A stretch of DNA of 43,216 nucleotides from JAVBNO01 sp031551485 (GTDB taxonomy: Bacteria; Bacillota; Clostridia; Oscillospirales; Ruminococcaceae), in the NCBI GenBank assembly GCA_031551485.1, contig JAVBNO010000004.1, positions 1 through 43,216 on the forward strand, written 5' to 3'. Below the pieces are notes generated by a model. That model saw only the letters and a list, made by a program, of their open reading frames with translations, made no database searches and was not told the origin of the DNA. Shown piece by piece: positions 16,696-25,320 of the stretch (position 1 is its first letter; each line of letters starts with the position of its first letter). The position numbers were made by a program, and so were the translations under genes.

Positions 16696-17799
16696 ATGCA
16701 GCATGACAATCGCGTCATCCGCTATTTTTTGGGAGCCAATACGCCCCAAGGCTTTGTCTCTCGTTTTGACCAGTTGGGCAGTGGCCAGGAGGGGTGGCGT
16801 TGTTACATTATGAAAGGCGGCCCCGGCACCGGCAAATCCACCATCATGAAGCGGCTGGGCGAGCGGTTTGGCGACCGCAGCCAGCTGGAATACATCCATT
16901 GCGCTTCCGACACCCACAGCCTGGACGCTTTGATTTGGAAAGACCACAAGCTTTCGATTGCCGATGGCACCGCCCCCCATGTGCTGGAACCCAAATACCC
17001 CGGCGCCTGCGAAAACATTGTTCCTTTGGGGGATTGCTGGGACAAAGAGGTTTTATTTGCCCGGCAAAAAGAAATTATGGCGCTGACCGACCAATGCAGC
17101 CACTGCCACGAACATGCCGTCCGCTTTCTGACGGCGGCGGGGGCGCTTTTGGGGGATACATACCGCATTGCCCTTGACTTTACCGATACCGCGAAAATTT
17201 CCCGTTATGCCGCCGGCGTGGCCGCGCGGGAATTGAAAACCCGCAAAGAGCCCACCCCCCAAAGCGCATCCAAAGAATCGGTGCGGTTCCTTTCGGCTGT
17301 GACCAACGAGGATATTTGCCTGTTTGAGGACACAGCCGCCGCCCTGTGTGACCGGGTTTACGCTTTGGAGGACGAGTACGGCGCTTCCTCCCGCCTGTTG
17401 CTTGTCGCGCTGCGGGGGTTGGCTCTGGCCGCCGGGTATGATATCATCACCTGCTATTGCCCATTGTCCCCCTTTGATAAAATTGAGCATCTGTTTATCC
17501 CCGACTTAAAACTGGGCTTTATGACCTTCAACCGGTTCCATGCCCCCGCCGCCACGCCTTATCGGGTGGTGAACGCCCGCCGCTTCACCGACATGGAAAA
17601 ACTGGGGCTGCGCAAAAAACGCCTTACCTACAACCTGAAAGGCGCCACCCAAATGATCAGTGAAGCCGCCCGCCTGATGAGCGAAGCCAAAGCCACCCAC
17701 GACCAGCTGGAGGCCCACTATGCCGCCGCCATGGATTATGAAAAGCTGGAGACGATGTACCGCGAGCTGGAAAGGGAACTGGCCACGATTCTTGGTTAA
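16696..17799 (+). CDS. PRK06851-like P-loop ATPase of unknown role
   Basis: A 367-residue protein with Walker A GGPGTGKST (41-49). Two halves repeat the same pattern. The first contains YIHCASDTHSLDALIW and the IADGTAPH segment; the second contains GYDIITCYCPLSPFDKIEHL and IPDLKLGFMTFN. This matches the layout of the PRK06851 family of Bacillota ATPases, whose function is not established. No Walker A is seen in the second half, so only the first half should bind nucleotide. Residues 300-367 are a likely coiled coil. AGGAGG lies 7 nt before the ATG. It stands alone between two hairpins. Confidence 0.75.
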   Translation: MQHDNRVIRYFLGANTPQGFVSRFDQLGSGQEGWRCYIMKGGPGTGKSTIMKRLGERFGDRSQLEYIHCASDTHSLDALIWKDHKLSIADGTAPHVLEPKYPGACENIVPLGDCWDKEVLFARQKEIMALTDQCSHCHEHAVRFLTAAGALLGDTYRIALDFTDTAKISRYAAGVAARELKTRKEPTPQSASKESVRFLSAVTNEDICLFEDTAAALCDRVYALEDEYGASSRLLLVALRGLALAAGYDIITCYCPLSPFDKIEHLFIPDLKLGFMTFNRFHAPAATPYRVVNARRFTDMEKLGLRKKRLTYNLKGATQMISEAARLMSEAKATHDQLEAHYAAAMDYEKLETMYRELERELATILG

Positions 17800-17814
17800 A
17801 CCCAAACTGGGAGA

Positions 17815-17854
17815 TGTCGCCCTTATGGCCGGAAAAGCGGCCATAAGGGCGACA
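17815..17854. terminator. Perfect 17-bp hairpin after the PRK06851-like gene
   Basis: Arms 17815-17831 and 17838-17854 (core CGCCCTTATGGCCG) around GAAAAG, 15 bp after the stop. There is no T run on either side, so it may be an mRNA-stabilising hairpin or a factor-assisted terminator rather than a classical intrinsic one. Confidence 0.5.
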
Positions 17855-17909
17855 ATTCGACAAAGGTATCTTTTATACTGATAAAGCAGCCATTTGTACA
17901 GGGGCAGGC

Positions 17910-17938
17910 TGGATTTATGGAAATAAATTTAGTATAAT
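17910..17938 (+). promoter_or_regulatory. Possible promoter of the oxidoreductase-gtrA operon
   Basis: A perfect TATAAT (17933-17938) with a weak TGGATT 17 bp upstream, 48 bp before the start codon. Confidence 0.45.
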
Positions 17939-17986
17939 AATGGCAGTATTCATCACATCGTCACCAAAGAGAAACAGGAGACAAAT

Positions 17987-19510
17987 ATGGACAAGCAAAA
18001 GGCAATCATCATTGGGGCCGGCCCCGCAGGTTTGACCGCTGCATGGGAACTGTTAAACCGCACCGACATTACCCCTATTATCTACGAGGCCACCGGCGTC
18101 ATCGGAGGCATTTCTCAGACACATAATCACGACGGCAACCGTATGGATATTGGCGGGCATCGCTTTTTTTCCAAGTCACGCCGGGTGCTTACGTTTTGGA
18201 AGGACATTTTGCCGCTGGAGGACGCTTCCAAAGGCGTTACCCCCGATAAAATGGATCTGCTTTTTATTATGCGCAACCGTCTTTCCCGCATTTTGTATTT
18301 GCGCAAATTCTTTGCTTATCCTGTCAGCCTGACCGGCGAGACGATTCGAAATCTTGGTTTTTGGCGGCTGGTGAAAATCGGTTTTAGCTATTTGAAAATT
18401 TGTCTTTTCCCGCCCCGGAACATTCGTTCGCTGGAGGACTTTTATGTCAGCCGCTTCGGGCGTGAACTGTACAACACTTTTTTTCGGGATTACACCGAAA
18501 AAGTATGGGGGGTGCCCTGCTCTCAAATTAGTCCCGACTGGGGGGCCCAGCGGGTGAAGGGTTTGTCCGTTTGGAAGACGCTGGCCCATGCAGTCAAGCG
18601 GATTTTTACCCCCAAGCAAAAAGTGGACAACCAGAAGGTGGAAACAAGCCTGATCGAAAGCTTTCAATATCCCAAGTTTGGCCCCGGCCAGCTGTGGGAA
18701 GAGGTGGCCCGCCGGGTGGTCGCCAAAGGCGGCCAGCTGTATCAGAACGCCTGTGTCACCGGCCTGGAGGCCAAAGACGGCCGCATTGTCGCCGTGACAG
18801 TGGTGGAAAACGGCGTGGCCCGCCGGGAGGAGGGGGATTACTTCATCTCCACCATGCCTGTGCGGGAGCTGGTAGCCGCCCTGTCCCCCGCCCCGCCCGC
18901 CGATGTGCAAGAGGTAGCCGCTGGCCTTGTCTACCGCGACTTTATGACGGTGGGCCTGCTGCTTAAGTCGCTGAAGCTGACCGACCCCAAAGCGGCGGAC
19001 GGCCGGGTGAAAGATACCTGGATTTACATCCAGGAGCCGGATGTGAAAATTGGGCGCCTTCAGCTGTTCCACAACTGGAGCCCCTTTATGGTCAAGGATC
19101 CCAATCAGCTCTTCATCGGCCTTGAGTATTTTGCCAATGAAGGGGATGAATTGTGGACGATGGCCGACGACGCCTTTATGGATTTTGCCGTTGGAGAGCT
19201 TGTAAAGCTGGGTGTCATTGAGGCCGCCGATGTGGTGGACAGGGTGCTGCTGCGCATGCCAAAGGCTTACCCCGCCTACTTTGGTACTTATGACCGCTTT
19301 CCCGTCGTACAGTCCTATCTGGACAGTTTTTCCAACCTGTACTTACTGGGCCGCAACGGCCAGCACCGTTATAACAACATGGATCATTCCATGCTGACCG
19401 CCATGGAGATGGTGGACAATTTGGTGGCCGGGCGGGCGGATAAAGCCAACATCTGGGCTGTAAACACAGAGGAAGAATACCACGAAGAAAAGCAGGAGAA
19501 AAAAGCATGA
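17987..19510 (+). CDS. FAD-dependent oxidoreductase (UDP-galactopyranose-mutase/protoporphyrinogen-oxidase-like)
   Basis: A 507-residue flavoprotein. The N-terminal Rossmann fold has GAGPAG (10-15) and ends in the acidic residue of IIYEA. It is followed by GGHRFFSKS and the FRDYTEKVWGVPCSQIS segment typical of this UGM/amine-oxidase-like subgroup, and a C-terminal FAD motif around YLLGRNGQHRYNNMDHSM. Relatives are often encoded with GtrA proteins and glycosyltransferases, suggesting sugar or polyprenyl-linked glycan modification, but the substrate is unknown. The start has GGAG 8-9 nt upstream. The stop overlaps the gtrA start (ATGA), so the two are co-translated. Confidence 0.85.
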   Translation: MDKQKAIIIGAGPAGLTAAWELLNRTDITPIIYEATGVIGGISQTHNHDGNRMDIGGHRFFSKSRRVLTFWKDILPLEDASKGVTPDKMDLLFIMRNRLSRILYLRKFFAYPVSLTGETIRNLGFWRLVKIGFSYLKICLFPPRNIRSLEDFYVSRFGRELYNTFFRDYTEKVWGVPCSQISPDWGAQRVKGLSVWKTLAHAVKRIFTPKQKVDNQKVETSLIESFQYPKFGPGQLWEEVARRVVAKGGQLYQNACVTGLEAKDGRIVAVTVVENGVARREEGDYFISTMPVRELVAALSPAPPADVQEVAAGLVYRDFMTVGLLLKSLKLTDPKAADGRVKDTWIYIQEPDVKIGRLQLFHNWSPFMVKDPNQLFIGLEYFANEGDELWTMADDAFMDFAVGELVKLGVIEAADVVDRVLLRMPKAYPAYFGTYDRFPVVQSYLDSFSNLYLLGRNGQHRYNNMDHSMLTAMEMVDNLVAGRADKANIWAVNTEEEYHEEKQEKKA

Positions 19511-19965
19511 AGCTTTGGGAACTGATTCGAAAGTGGATGTGGGAACCCACCGGGAACACCCTGATCCAATTTTTCCGTTCGCTTTGGGTAGGGGCGATCG
19601 CCACAGTGGTGGACATGGGCATCATGGCGGTTTTTTTCAGCGTAGTGGGGCTGAACGAACTGTTGGCCGCCGCCTTTGGCTTTATTGGCGGGCTGCTGAC
19701 CAACTATTTCATCAGCACGTTTTGGGTATTCAATAGCTCCAAATTCGCCGACCGCAAAAAAGAGTTTGGCGCCTTCACCGTCATTGCCGTCATCGGTCTT
19801 GGGCTGACCGAGCTGATCATTTGGATTTTTGGCACCCCGTTATTTAACGCGGGGCTGCTGGGGACGCTGGCCCAGCCCACCTATGTCTACATTGGCAAAA
19901 TGGCAGCCGTCGTGCTGGTATTCATTTGGAACTTTGCCTCCCGCAAAATTCTGATATACGGATAA
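19507..19965 (+). CDS. GtrA family membrane protein
   Basis: A 152-residue protein with four membrane helices and the GtrA domain (FRSLWVGAIATVVDMGIMA, then GGLLTNYFISTFWVF and the C-terminal FIWNFASRKILIY). GtrA proteins are thought to flip or present lipid-linked sugars across the membrane in cell-surface polysaccharide synthesis. AGCAGGAG lies 6-8 nt before the ATG, inside the end of the flavoprotein gene. The 4-bp overlap and the family pairing suggest joint action on one lipid-linked glycan. A weak GC-rich inverted repeat sits just after it, before the convergent gene. Confidence 0.9.
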   Translation: MKLWELIRKWMWEPTGNTLIQFFRSLWVGAIATVVDMGIMAVFFSVVGLNELLAAAFGFIGGLLTNYFISTFWVFNSSKFADRKKEFGAFTVIAVIGLGLTELIIWIFGTPLFNAGLLGTLAQPTYVYIGKMAAVVLVFIWNFASRKILIYG

Positions 19966-19981
19966 GCGCGCGGCCCGAAGG

Positions 19982-20749
19982 TCACGCGCCAAATTCCACT
20001 AAAAATTCCCGGTATTTCAGCGGCACAAACTGCTGTTGGAGCCGGGTGTTTTTGCGCGCCGGGTTGGCGATGATGGTAAAATAACGTTTCCACAATACCT
20101 CGAATTCCCCTTCTTGGGGCAGGGGCAGTACTTCCTGAAGCTGGGTGATGGCCCAGCGCCGACCGTCGGAAACGATAGCCTGGCGCCGCCCCACATCCTG
20201 AATGATCAGCCGCTGGTCGCCGTACCGTTGGCAAAAATGCGCGCCGATCAGCGGCAGGATATGGCTTTCGGGGCGGATGTTGGCCATGTAAATATCCTCG
20301 CCGCCGTGCACAAAGCGGATATAGCCTAAAAAGCGATGGGCCTCGCCGCCGGTTTTGATGGCCGCCTTGTTGACCCGTTTGACGGCGTCGATCTGCCGCA
20401 GAGGCAAGGGGTTGGCGCCGCTTTGAAAACCCAGCTGCAGCACCTGTACAATATCGTCCTCCACCCCGCGGATATCGCTGAGCCAGGCGCGGTACAACAC
20501 CTCCGGCATTCTGCTTTCAAAAAACAGGCGCTCGGTGTGGGTTTGCTCCCGCAGGCCGGCAATGCCTTTGGCCACCCGCGCCGCCCGGGCGGTGTCGGCG
20601 GCCACCCGCACCACCGGATAGAGGCAGGCGCCGGTGGTGCCGTCATCACTTTGCCGCTGGAGGGTGACGGCTTCGTCTTTGCGCAAAAAGACCTCGAAGA
20701 CAGCTGACAAAAAACCTTCCCAACAGTTTTCATAAGACAATACAATCAT
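19982..20749 (-). CDS. TIGR03915-family probable DNA metabolism protein
   Basis: A 255-residue soluble protein of the TIGR03915/DUF4130 group. Identification rests on the overall pattern (start IVLSYENCWEGFLSAVFEVF, middle LPLRQIDAVKRVNKAAIKTGGEAHRFLG, end WKRYFTIIANPARKNTRLQQQ) and on its place directly after the TIGR03916 radical SAM gene, its usual partner. The biochemical role is unproven; a uracil-DNA-glycosylase-like fold has been proposed for this group. GAGGA lies 8 nt before the ATG at 20749. The frame stays open 19 codons further but overlaps the partner gene. The gap to the partner is 25 bp. Confidence 0.85.
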   Translation of the reverse strand: MIVLSYENCWEGFLSAVFEVFLRKDEAVTLQRQSDDGTTGACLYPVVRVAADTARAARVAKGIAGLREQTHTERLFFESRMPEVLYRAWLSDIRGVEDDIVQVLQLGFQSGANPLPLRQIDAVKRVNKAAIKTGGEAHRFLGYIRFVHGGEDIYMANIRPESHILPLIGAHFCQRYGDQRLIIQDVGRRQAIVSDGRRWAITQLQEVLPLPQEGEFEVLWKRYFTIIANPARKNTRLQQQFVPLKYREFLVEFGA

Positions 20750-20774
20750 AATGGCGTCCTCGCATTGGCTGGCA

Positions 20775-22070
20775 TCACATTTGGCCGGTGACGGCGCTGC
20801 GGTCACCGATGGCCGGCAGCAGCACCGGCGGGTCGAACAAAGACAGCTGGTGGATGTTGGGCCGCTGCACCAGCTGTTCCCGCAGCATGGGATGGCCCGG
20901 CTCCACCCGGCCGGTGAATTTGCCCCCGGCGGTGAGGAAAAACTGGGCCCGCTTCATCAGCACACCCAATTTCTTAAGATCCTCCGGCCTCAGGCTGCCC
21001 TGGCGCCGGGCCTCGATAATGCGCCGGGCCGACTGCACCCCCAGCCCTGGCACACGCAGCAGTGTTTCGTAGTCCACGGTGTTGACCTCCACCGGAAAAA
21101 ATTCCGGATGCTTAAGGGCCCATTGGCTTTTGGGGTCCATTTCCGGGTCCAGCTGGGGGGCGCAGTCCTCCAGCAGCTCGTCGGGGGTAAAGGAGTAAAA
21201 CCGCAGCAGCCAGTCCGCTTGGTAGAGCCGGTGTTCCCGCAAAAGGGGCGGGGCGGCCATATGGGCGGGTGGCAGCGCGGGGTGCGCCCCCACCGGGATA
21301 TAGGCGGAGAAATAGACCCGCTTCATTTGATATTTGCGATACAGCCCGTGAGACAGCCGCAGGATGGCCAAGTCACTTTCCCTGGTGGCGCCCACAATCA
21401 TCTGGGTTGTCTGCCCTGCCGGGGCAAAGGAGGGGGCGTGGATATATTTCCGCTTGTCCTCCAGGCACATGCCCAGCGTGCTGCGCACGAACTGCATGGG
21501 GGCAAAAATCCCCTCCGGCCTTTTTTGGGGTGCCAGCAGCGCCAGCGAATCGGAGGAAGGCAGCTCGATATTGCAACTCATCCGGTCGGCCAACAACCCC
21601 GCCGCATGGACAAGGCGGGCGTCCGACCCCGGAATCACTTTGACGTGGATATAGCCCCCAAAGCGGTGCTCCTGCCGCAAAATTTGCATGGTGCGGATCA
21701 TAAGCTCCATGGTATAGTCGGGGCTTTGGACAACGCCGGAGGAGAGAAACAGCCCCTCGATGTAATTGCGGCGGTAAAACTGAATAGTCAGTTCCGCCAA
21801 TTCCTCGGGGGTGAAGGTAGCCCGGGGCGTTGGGTTGGAGCGGCGGTTCTGGCAATAGGCGCAGTCGTATAAACACGCATTGGACTGGAGCACTTTGAGC
21901 AGTGACACGCACCGCCCGTCCGCCGCCCAGGTGTGGCAGATGCCGGCGGAATAAGGGTTGCCCAGCCGGCTGCCCTCCGGCGTGGGCCGGCTGCTGCCTG
22001 AGCTGGAACAGGAGGCGTCAAACTTGGCGGCGTCCCCCAATATGGTCAGCTTTTCTTCCAGGGAAGGCAT
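20775..22070 (-). CDS. Radical SAM protein, putative DNA modification/repair (TIGR03916)
   Basis: A 431-residue radical SAM enzyme: the [4Fe-4S]/SAM motif C66-x3-C70-x2-C73 (NACLYDCAYCQNR), the SSGVVQSPDYT segment, and a C-terminal helix-hairpin-helix (LLRVPGLGVQSARRIIEAR) of the non-specific DNA-binding kind. It ends in HQLSLFDPPV. The family is annotated as a putative DNA modification or repair enzyme and is nearly always next to TIGR03915, as here. The ATG at 22070 is preferred over the ATG at 22079 because AAAGGAG directly abuts the latter but lies 9 nt from the former. It has its own promoter. Confidence 0.9.
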   Translation of the reverse strand: MPSLEEKLTILGDAAKFDASCSSSGSSRPTPEGSRLGNPYSAGICHTWAADGRCVSLLKVLQSNACLYDCAYCQNRRSNPTPRATFTPEELAELTIQFYRRNYIEGLFLSSGVVQSPDYTMELMIRTMQILRQEHRFGGYIHVKVIPGSDARLVHAAGLLADRMSCNIELPSSDSLALLAPQKRPEGIFAPMQFVRSTLGMCLEDKRKYIHAPSFAPAGQTTQMIVGATRESDLAILRLSHGLYRKYQMKRVYFSAYIPVGAHPALPPAHMAAPPLLREHRLYQADWLLRFYSFTPDELLEDCAPQLDPEMDPKSQWALKHPEFFPVEVNTVDYETLLRVPGLGVQSARRIIEARRQGSLRPEDLKKLGVLMKRAQFFLTAGGKFTGRVEPGHPMLREQLVQRPNIHQLSLFDPPVLLPAIGDRSAVTGQM

Positions 22071-22114
22071 TGCCTTCATCTCCTTTGAAAAAACTACTTT
22101 AAGTTGTTATTCCC

Positions 22115-22143
22115 ATCATATCACATCTTTATGTTGTTGTCAA
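22115..22143 (-). promoter_or_regulatory. Promoter of the TIGR03916-TIGR03915 operon
   Basis: On the minus strand a perfect TTGACA (22138-22143), a 17-bp spacer and TATGAT (22115-22120). No LexA-type box was recognised near it. Confidence 0.85.
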
Positions 22144-22253
22144 AGTTTTATTTTTGTATTTTTGCGCACCAGATCGGGGAAAATATACGAGCTAAACTGC
22201 CGGCAATAGGGCAAACTAAAATCATGGTTGGTTTGTTAAGACTTTATTTTTCC

Positions 22254-22282
22254 TTGCACTGCATGCATAAATGGGGTATAAT
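22254..22282 (+). promoter_or_regulatory. Promoter of the SNF-family symporter gene
   Basis: TTGCAC (22254-22259), a 17-bp spacer and a perfect TATAAT (22277-22282), 72 bp before the start codon. The leader carries loose repeats of TTTATGTGAA/TTTACATGAA type (about 22297-22327) that could be a regulator site. Confidence 0.7.
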
Positions 22283-22354
22283 GTACACCATACCGTTTAT
22301 GTGAACAAATTGTTACGTTTACATGAATGAATTGTGATAAAAGGAGGCAACTTT

Positions 22355-23725
22355 ATGGACAATCAAAAAAGAGGGCAATGGGCGGGAAATATCGGCTTCA
22401 TTCTGGCCGCTGCCGGTTCAGCGGTCGGTTTGGGCAATCTGGTTAAATTCCCTTATTTGGCCGCCAAACACGGCGGCGGCGCATTTTTGCTGATTTACCT
22501 GCTCATCGTCGTGCTGATTGGTTTCCCGGTTATGTTAGCTGAGCTTACCATCGGCCGCAAGACCAACAAAAACGAGATTGGCGCATTCCGCCAGCTGAAT
22601 AAAAAATTTACTTGGGTAGGCGCCTTGGGCATTTTGACCGGGTTCCTGATCAACTGTTATTACTGCGTCATTGGTGGTTGGACGATCAAATATCTGATTA
22701 CCTATGTGACCGGCGCCAACTTTGGCGGCGACACCGACGCATTTTTTGGCAACTTCATTTCCTCCGGGCTCCAGCCCGTCCTTTTCGCACTGGTCTTCTT
22801 TGTCGCCACCGGCTTTATTGTCTGGAAAGGCGTTGCCGGCGGCATTGAAAAAGCCAGCAAATTTATGATGCCCGCATTGGCAATATTGCTGGTCATTATC
22901 GCTATCCGCTCCTGCACACTGCCCGGTGCGATCGAGGGTATTAAATATTACCTCATCCCCGATTTTTCAAAAATTACCGGCGGCACCTTCATTGCCGCTC
23001 TGGCGCAGGCTTTCTTCTCCCTTTCTTTGGGCATGGGTATTATGGTAACCTACGGCTCCTACCTGTCCAACAAAGAAAACCTGGCGAAAAACGCCCTGAT
23101 TGTGCCGGCGTTTGACACTATCATTGCGATGACTGCCGGCTTTGCCGTGCTGCCCGCCATGTTCGCCACCGGCTATGAGCCTGCCGCTTCCACCGTCGGT
23201 TCGCTGTTTGTGATTATGCCCGGCGTTTTCGACAAACTGCCTTTGCCTTTTGTATTTGGCAGCCTCTTCTTCATTTTGGTTATCTTTGCCGCGCTGACAA
23301 GTTCCATCTCCCTGATGGAAGGCACTGTCGCCTATGTCAGTGAGGAATGGAAACTGGGCCGGACAAAAGCGGTTTTGCTGGTTGGCGCTGTCGAGACGGT
23401 GTTGGGTATTTTGGCCTCCCTCTCTTTGGGCGGCAACATCAACTGGATGAACTGGCTGCCCACGGTGCAAGCCGGCGGCATTAAGATGATGAGCTTCTTC
23501 GACTTCCTGTCCGAAAACCCCGACAAACTGTTCATGCCCATTGGCGCGATGATGGTTTGTATCTTTGTGGGTTGGTTCTGGGGTCTTGACAAAGCCGAAG
23601 AGCATATTGAATCCGAAGGCAACAAGTTCATTTTGAAAGGTTACTGGAGATTTGCCGTCAAATGGATTGCGCCGATTGCCATTTTCATCATTTTCTTAAG
23701 CGGCATTGGTGTAATCAACTTCTAA
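22355..23725 (+). CDS. Sodium-dependent transporter, neurotransmitter:sodium symporter (SNF) family
   Basis: A 456-residue membrane protein with 11-12 helices and the LeuT fold. The first helix holds the sodium-site signature (ILAAAGSAVGLGNLVKFPYL), followed by the family segment around NEIGAFRQL. Bacterial members import amino acids such as leucine, tyrosine or tryptophan with Na+; the specificity here is not evident. AAAGGAGG lies 6-8 nt before the ATG at 22355; an in-frame start seven codons earlier overlaps that site. Monocistronic, with its own promoter and terminator. Confidence 0.95.
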   Translation: MDNQKRGQWAGNIGFILAAAGSAVGLGNLVKFPYLAAKHGGGAFLLIYLLIVVLIGFPVMLAELTIGRKTNKNEIGAFRQLNKKFTWVGALGILTGFLINCYYCVIGGWTIKYLITYVTGANFGGDTDAFFGNFISSGLQPVLFALVFFVATGFIVWKGVAGGIEKASKFMMPALAILLVIIAIRSCTLPGAIEGIKYYLIPDFSKITGGTFIAALAQAFFSLSLGMGIMVTYGSYLSNKENLAKNALIVPAFDTIIAMTAGFAVLPAMFATGYEPAASTVGSLFVIMPGVFDKLPLPFVFGSLFFILVIFAALTSSISLMEGTVAYVSEEWKLGRTKAVLLVGAVETVLGILASLSLGGNINWMNWLPTVQAGGIKMMSFFDFLSENPDKLFMPIGAMMVCIFVGWFWGLDKAEEHIESEGNKFILKGYWRFAVKWIAPIAIFIIFLSGIGVINF

Positions 23726-23756
23726 TCTTACGATTATTTTTAACCCCCGAAAATGG

Positions 23757-23784
23757 AAAGGGGCCGGCTATGCCGGCCCCTTTT
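23757..23784 (+). terminator. Terminator after the symporter gene
   Basis: Arms of 12 bp (23757-23768 and 23772-23783; core GGGGCCGGC) around TAT, then TTTTGTTT, 31 bp past the stop. Confidence 0.93.
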
Positions 23785-23825
23785 GTTTCGTCTATTTTTC
23801 CCTGTCGCTATTTTTTTCAAAAGTA

Positions 23826-23854
23826 TTGACAACGCATTCACAAAGGAATAAGAT
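23826..23854 (+). promoter_or_regulatory. Promoter of the TetR-exporter operon
   Basis: A perfect TTGACA (23826-23831), a 17-bp spacer and TAAGAT (23849-23854). It precedes a palindromic operator by 13 bp. Confidence 0.75.
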
Positions 23855-23867
23855 GTGGCTATGGCAC

Positions 23868-23889
23868 AAAGTGACTATACAGTCACTTT
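23868..23889. promoter_or_regulatory. Likely TetR operator
   Basis: Perfect 9-bp arms AAAGTGACT (23868-23876) and AGTCACTTT (23881-23889) around ATAC. It sits just downstream of the expected transcription start and upstream of the TTG start of the TetR gene. A bound dimer would block transcription of the operon, so autorepression is inferred. Confidence 0.8.
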
Positions 23890-23923
23890 CGAGCAAATGT
23901 TTGAACCGGCGGGAGGGAGAACC

Positions 23924-24580
23924 TTGCCAAAGCAAACCTTTTTTAACTTAAGCCCTGAAAAACAGGCGCATTTGCTGCGCCATGCGGTAGATGAATTTTA
24001 CGCATACGGTTACGACAAGGCCAGCCTCAGCCGCATTGTGGAGCGGGCGGGCATTGCAAAAGGAAGCTTTTACCAGTACTTTGACGGTAAAAACGATTTG
24101 TACCGTTACATCGTTGAAGAGTTGATGATTAAACGCAAGCTGAACAAATACAAAGAGCTGCGCAGCCGCGCGGCCGATTTTTCGCTGACTGATTATTTAA
24201 CCTTTACTTCTCAGAGCATCATAGAGGACTTTGCCGACGATGCCAAATTGGTCAAAATGGGATTGGAATTCGCCCAGCATCTTGACTCCCCTTTGGCCCA
24301 GGAGATTTTGAAGCAATATGCGAATGTGCAGGCTAATTTTTACGTACCCATTATTGAGGAAAAGCAACAGCAGGGACAGGTGGACCCGAATATTGATCCG
24401 TTGGTGCTCAATTACATGCTGATGGGACTGAGCACACTTTGGACCCGGCTGCTGGTTACACGGGGCATGAATCCGGAAAGCTACGACTATATTATGGACT
24501 GCTTGGATAAGGTAAAATATATTTTGAACCATGGCATCCTGCCTGACGGCGGAGAAAGCATTCGGCCAGTAAACAGGTAA
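23924..24580 (+). CDS. TetR/AcrR family transcriptional regulator
   Basis: A 218-residue regulator. The helix-turn-helix is at about 33-52 (ASLSRIVERAGIAKGSFYQY), and the C-terminal ligand domain resembles no specific characterised member. The TTG at 23924 is chosen: GGGAGGGAG lies just upstream, and MPKQTFFNL is the usual N-terminus of close relatives. An in-frame GTG at 23855 cannot be the start because it lies in the -10 region. First gene of an operon with an ABC ATPase (29 bp on), an FtsX-type permease and an HlyD-type adaptor. It probably represses them until a toxic ligand binds. Confidence 0.92.
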   Translation: MPKQTFFNLSPEKQAHLLRHAVDEFYAYGYDKASLSRIVERAGIAKGSFYQYFDGKNDLYRYIVEELMIKRKLNKYKELRSRAADFSLTDYLTFTSQSIIEDFADDAKLVKMGLEFAQHLDSPLAQEILKQYANVQANFYVPIIEEKQQQGQVDPNIDPLVLNYMLMGLSTLWTRLLVTRGMNPESYDYIMDCLDKVKYILNHGILPDGGESIRPVNR

Positions 24581-24609
24581 AACAGCGCAAAGCCAGGGAG
24601 GCGGCCAAT

Positions 24610-25320
24610 ATGGAAAAAACAAAAATTTTAGAGATAAACGGCTTGACCAAAGAATACCAAATGGGTGAAGTGGTAGTGCATGCCCTGCGGGGGGTCAATT
24701 TTGATATTTTTGAGGGGGAATTTGTTGTGGTGCTGGGCCCCAGCGGCTCGGGCAAATCCACTATCCTCAACATCATAGGCGGCATTGACACGGCCACCGG
24801 CGGCGAGATTTTGTACCGGGGCAAACCCTTGGCCGACCAAAACGACAAGCAGTTGACCCAATATCGCCGCAAAGCGGTGGGGTTTGTCTTTCAGTTTTAT
24901 AATCTGATTCCCAATTTAACGGCCATTGAAAATATTTCGATGTCCGCCACCCTTTCCGACGATCCCATTCCCGCCCGGACGCTGCTGGAGCAAATCGAAC
25001 TGGGCGACCGGGCCGACCACTTCCCTTCCCAACTTTCCGGCGGCCAGCAGCAGCGCATTGCTGTGGCCCGGGCGGTGGCCAAAAATCCCGACCTCCTTTT
25101 GTGTGATGAACCCACCGGCGCTTTGGATGTCGCCACCGGCATTGGTGTACTGCGGCTGCTGGCGGATTTTAACCGCCAGTACAAAAAAACCGTGGTCATC
25201 ATCACCCACAATGCCGGAATGGCCGCTATGGGCAACCGGGTGATACATATTAAAGACGGCCTGATCGACCGCATTGATCACAATAAAAAGCCTGTCTCCC
25301 CGGAGGAGGTGGTCTGGTGA
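24610..25320 (+). CDS. ABC exporter ATP-binding protein, MacB/LolD type
   Basis: A 236-residue ATPase: Walker A GPSGSGKST (43-51), Q-loop VFQFYNLIPNLTAIENI, signature LSGGQ (142-146), Walker B LLLCDEP (162-168) and H-loop ITHN. The sequence after the Q-loop and DEPTGALD are typical of the MacB/LolD/FtsE group, which drives type VII (mechanotransmission) exporters. GGGAGG lies 8 nt before the ATG. It overlaps the permease gene by 4 bp, so the two are made together. Confidence 0.94.
   Translation: MEKTKILEINGLTKEYQMGEVVVHALRGVNFDIFEGEFVVVLGPSGSGKSTILNIIGGIDTATGGEILYRGKPLADQNDKQLTQYRRKAVGFVFQFYNLIPNLTAIENISMSATLSDDPIPARTLLEQIELGDRADHFPSQLSGGQQQRIAVARAVAKNPDLLLCDEPTGALDVATGIGVLRLLADFNRQYKKTVVIITHNAGMAAMGNRVIHIKDGLIDRIDHNKKPVSPEEVVW

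Noticed and set aside
20751..21872. Long plus-strand open frame opposite the radical SAM gene
   Set aside because: Antisense shadow in GC-rich DNA; the minus strand carries the clear radical SAM motifs.
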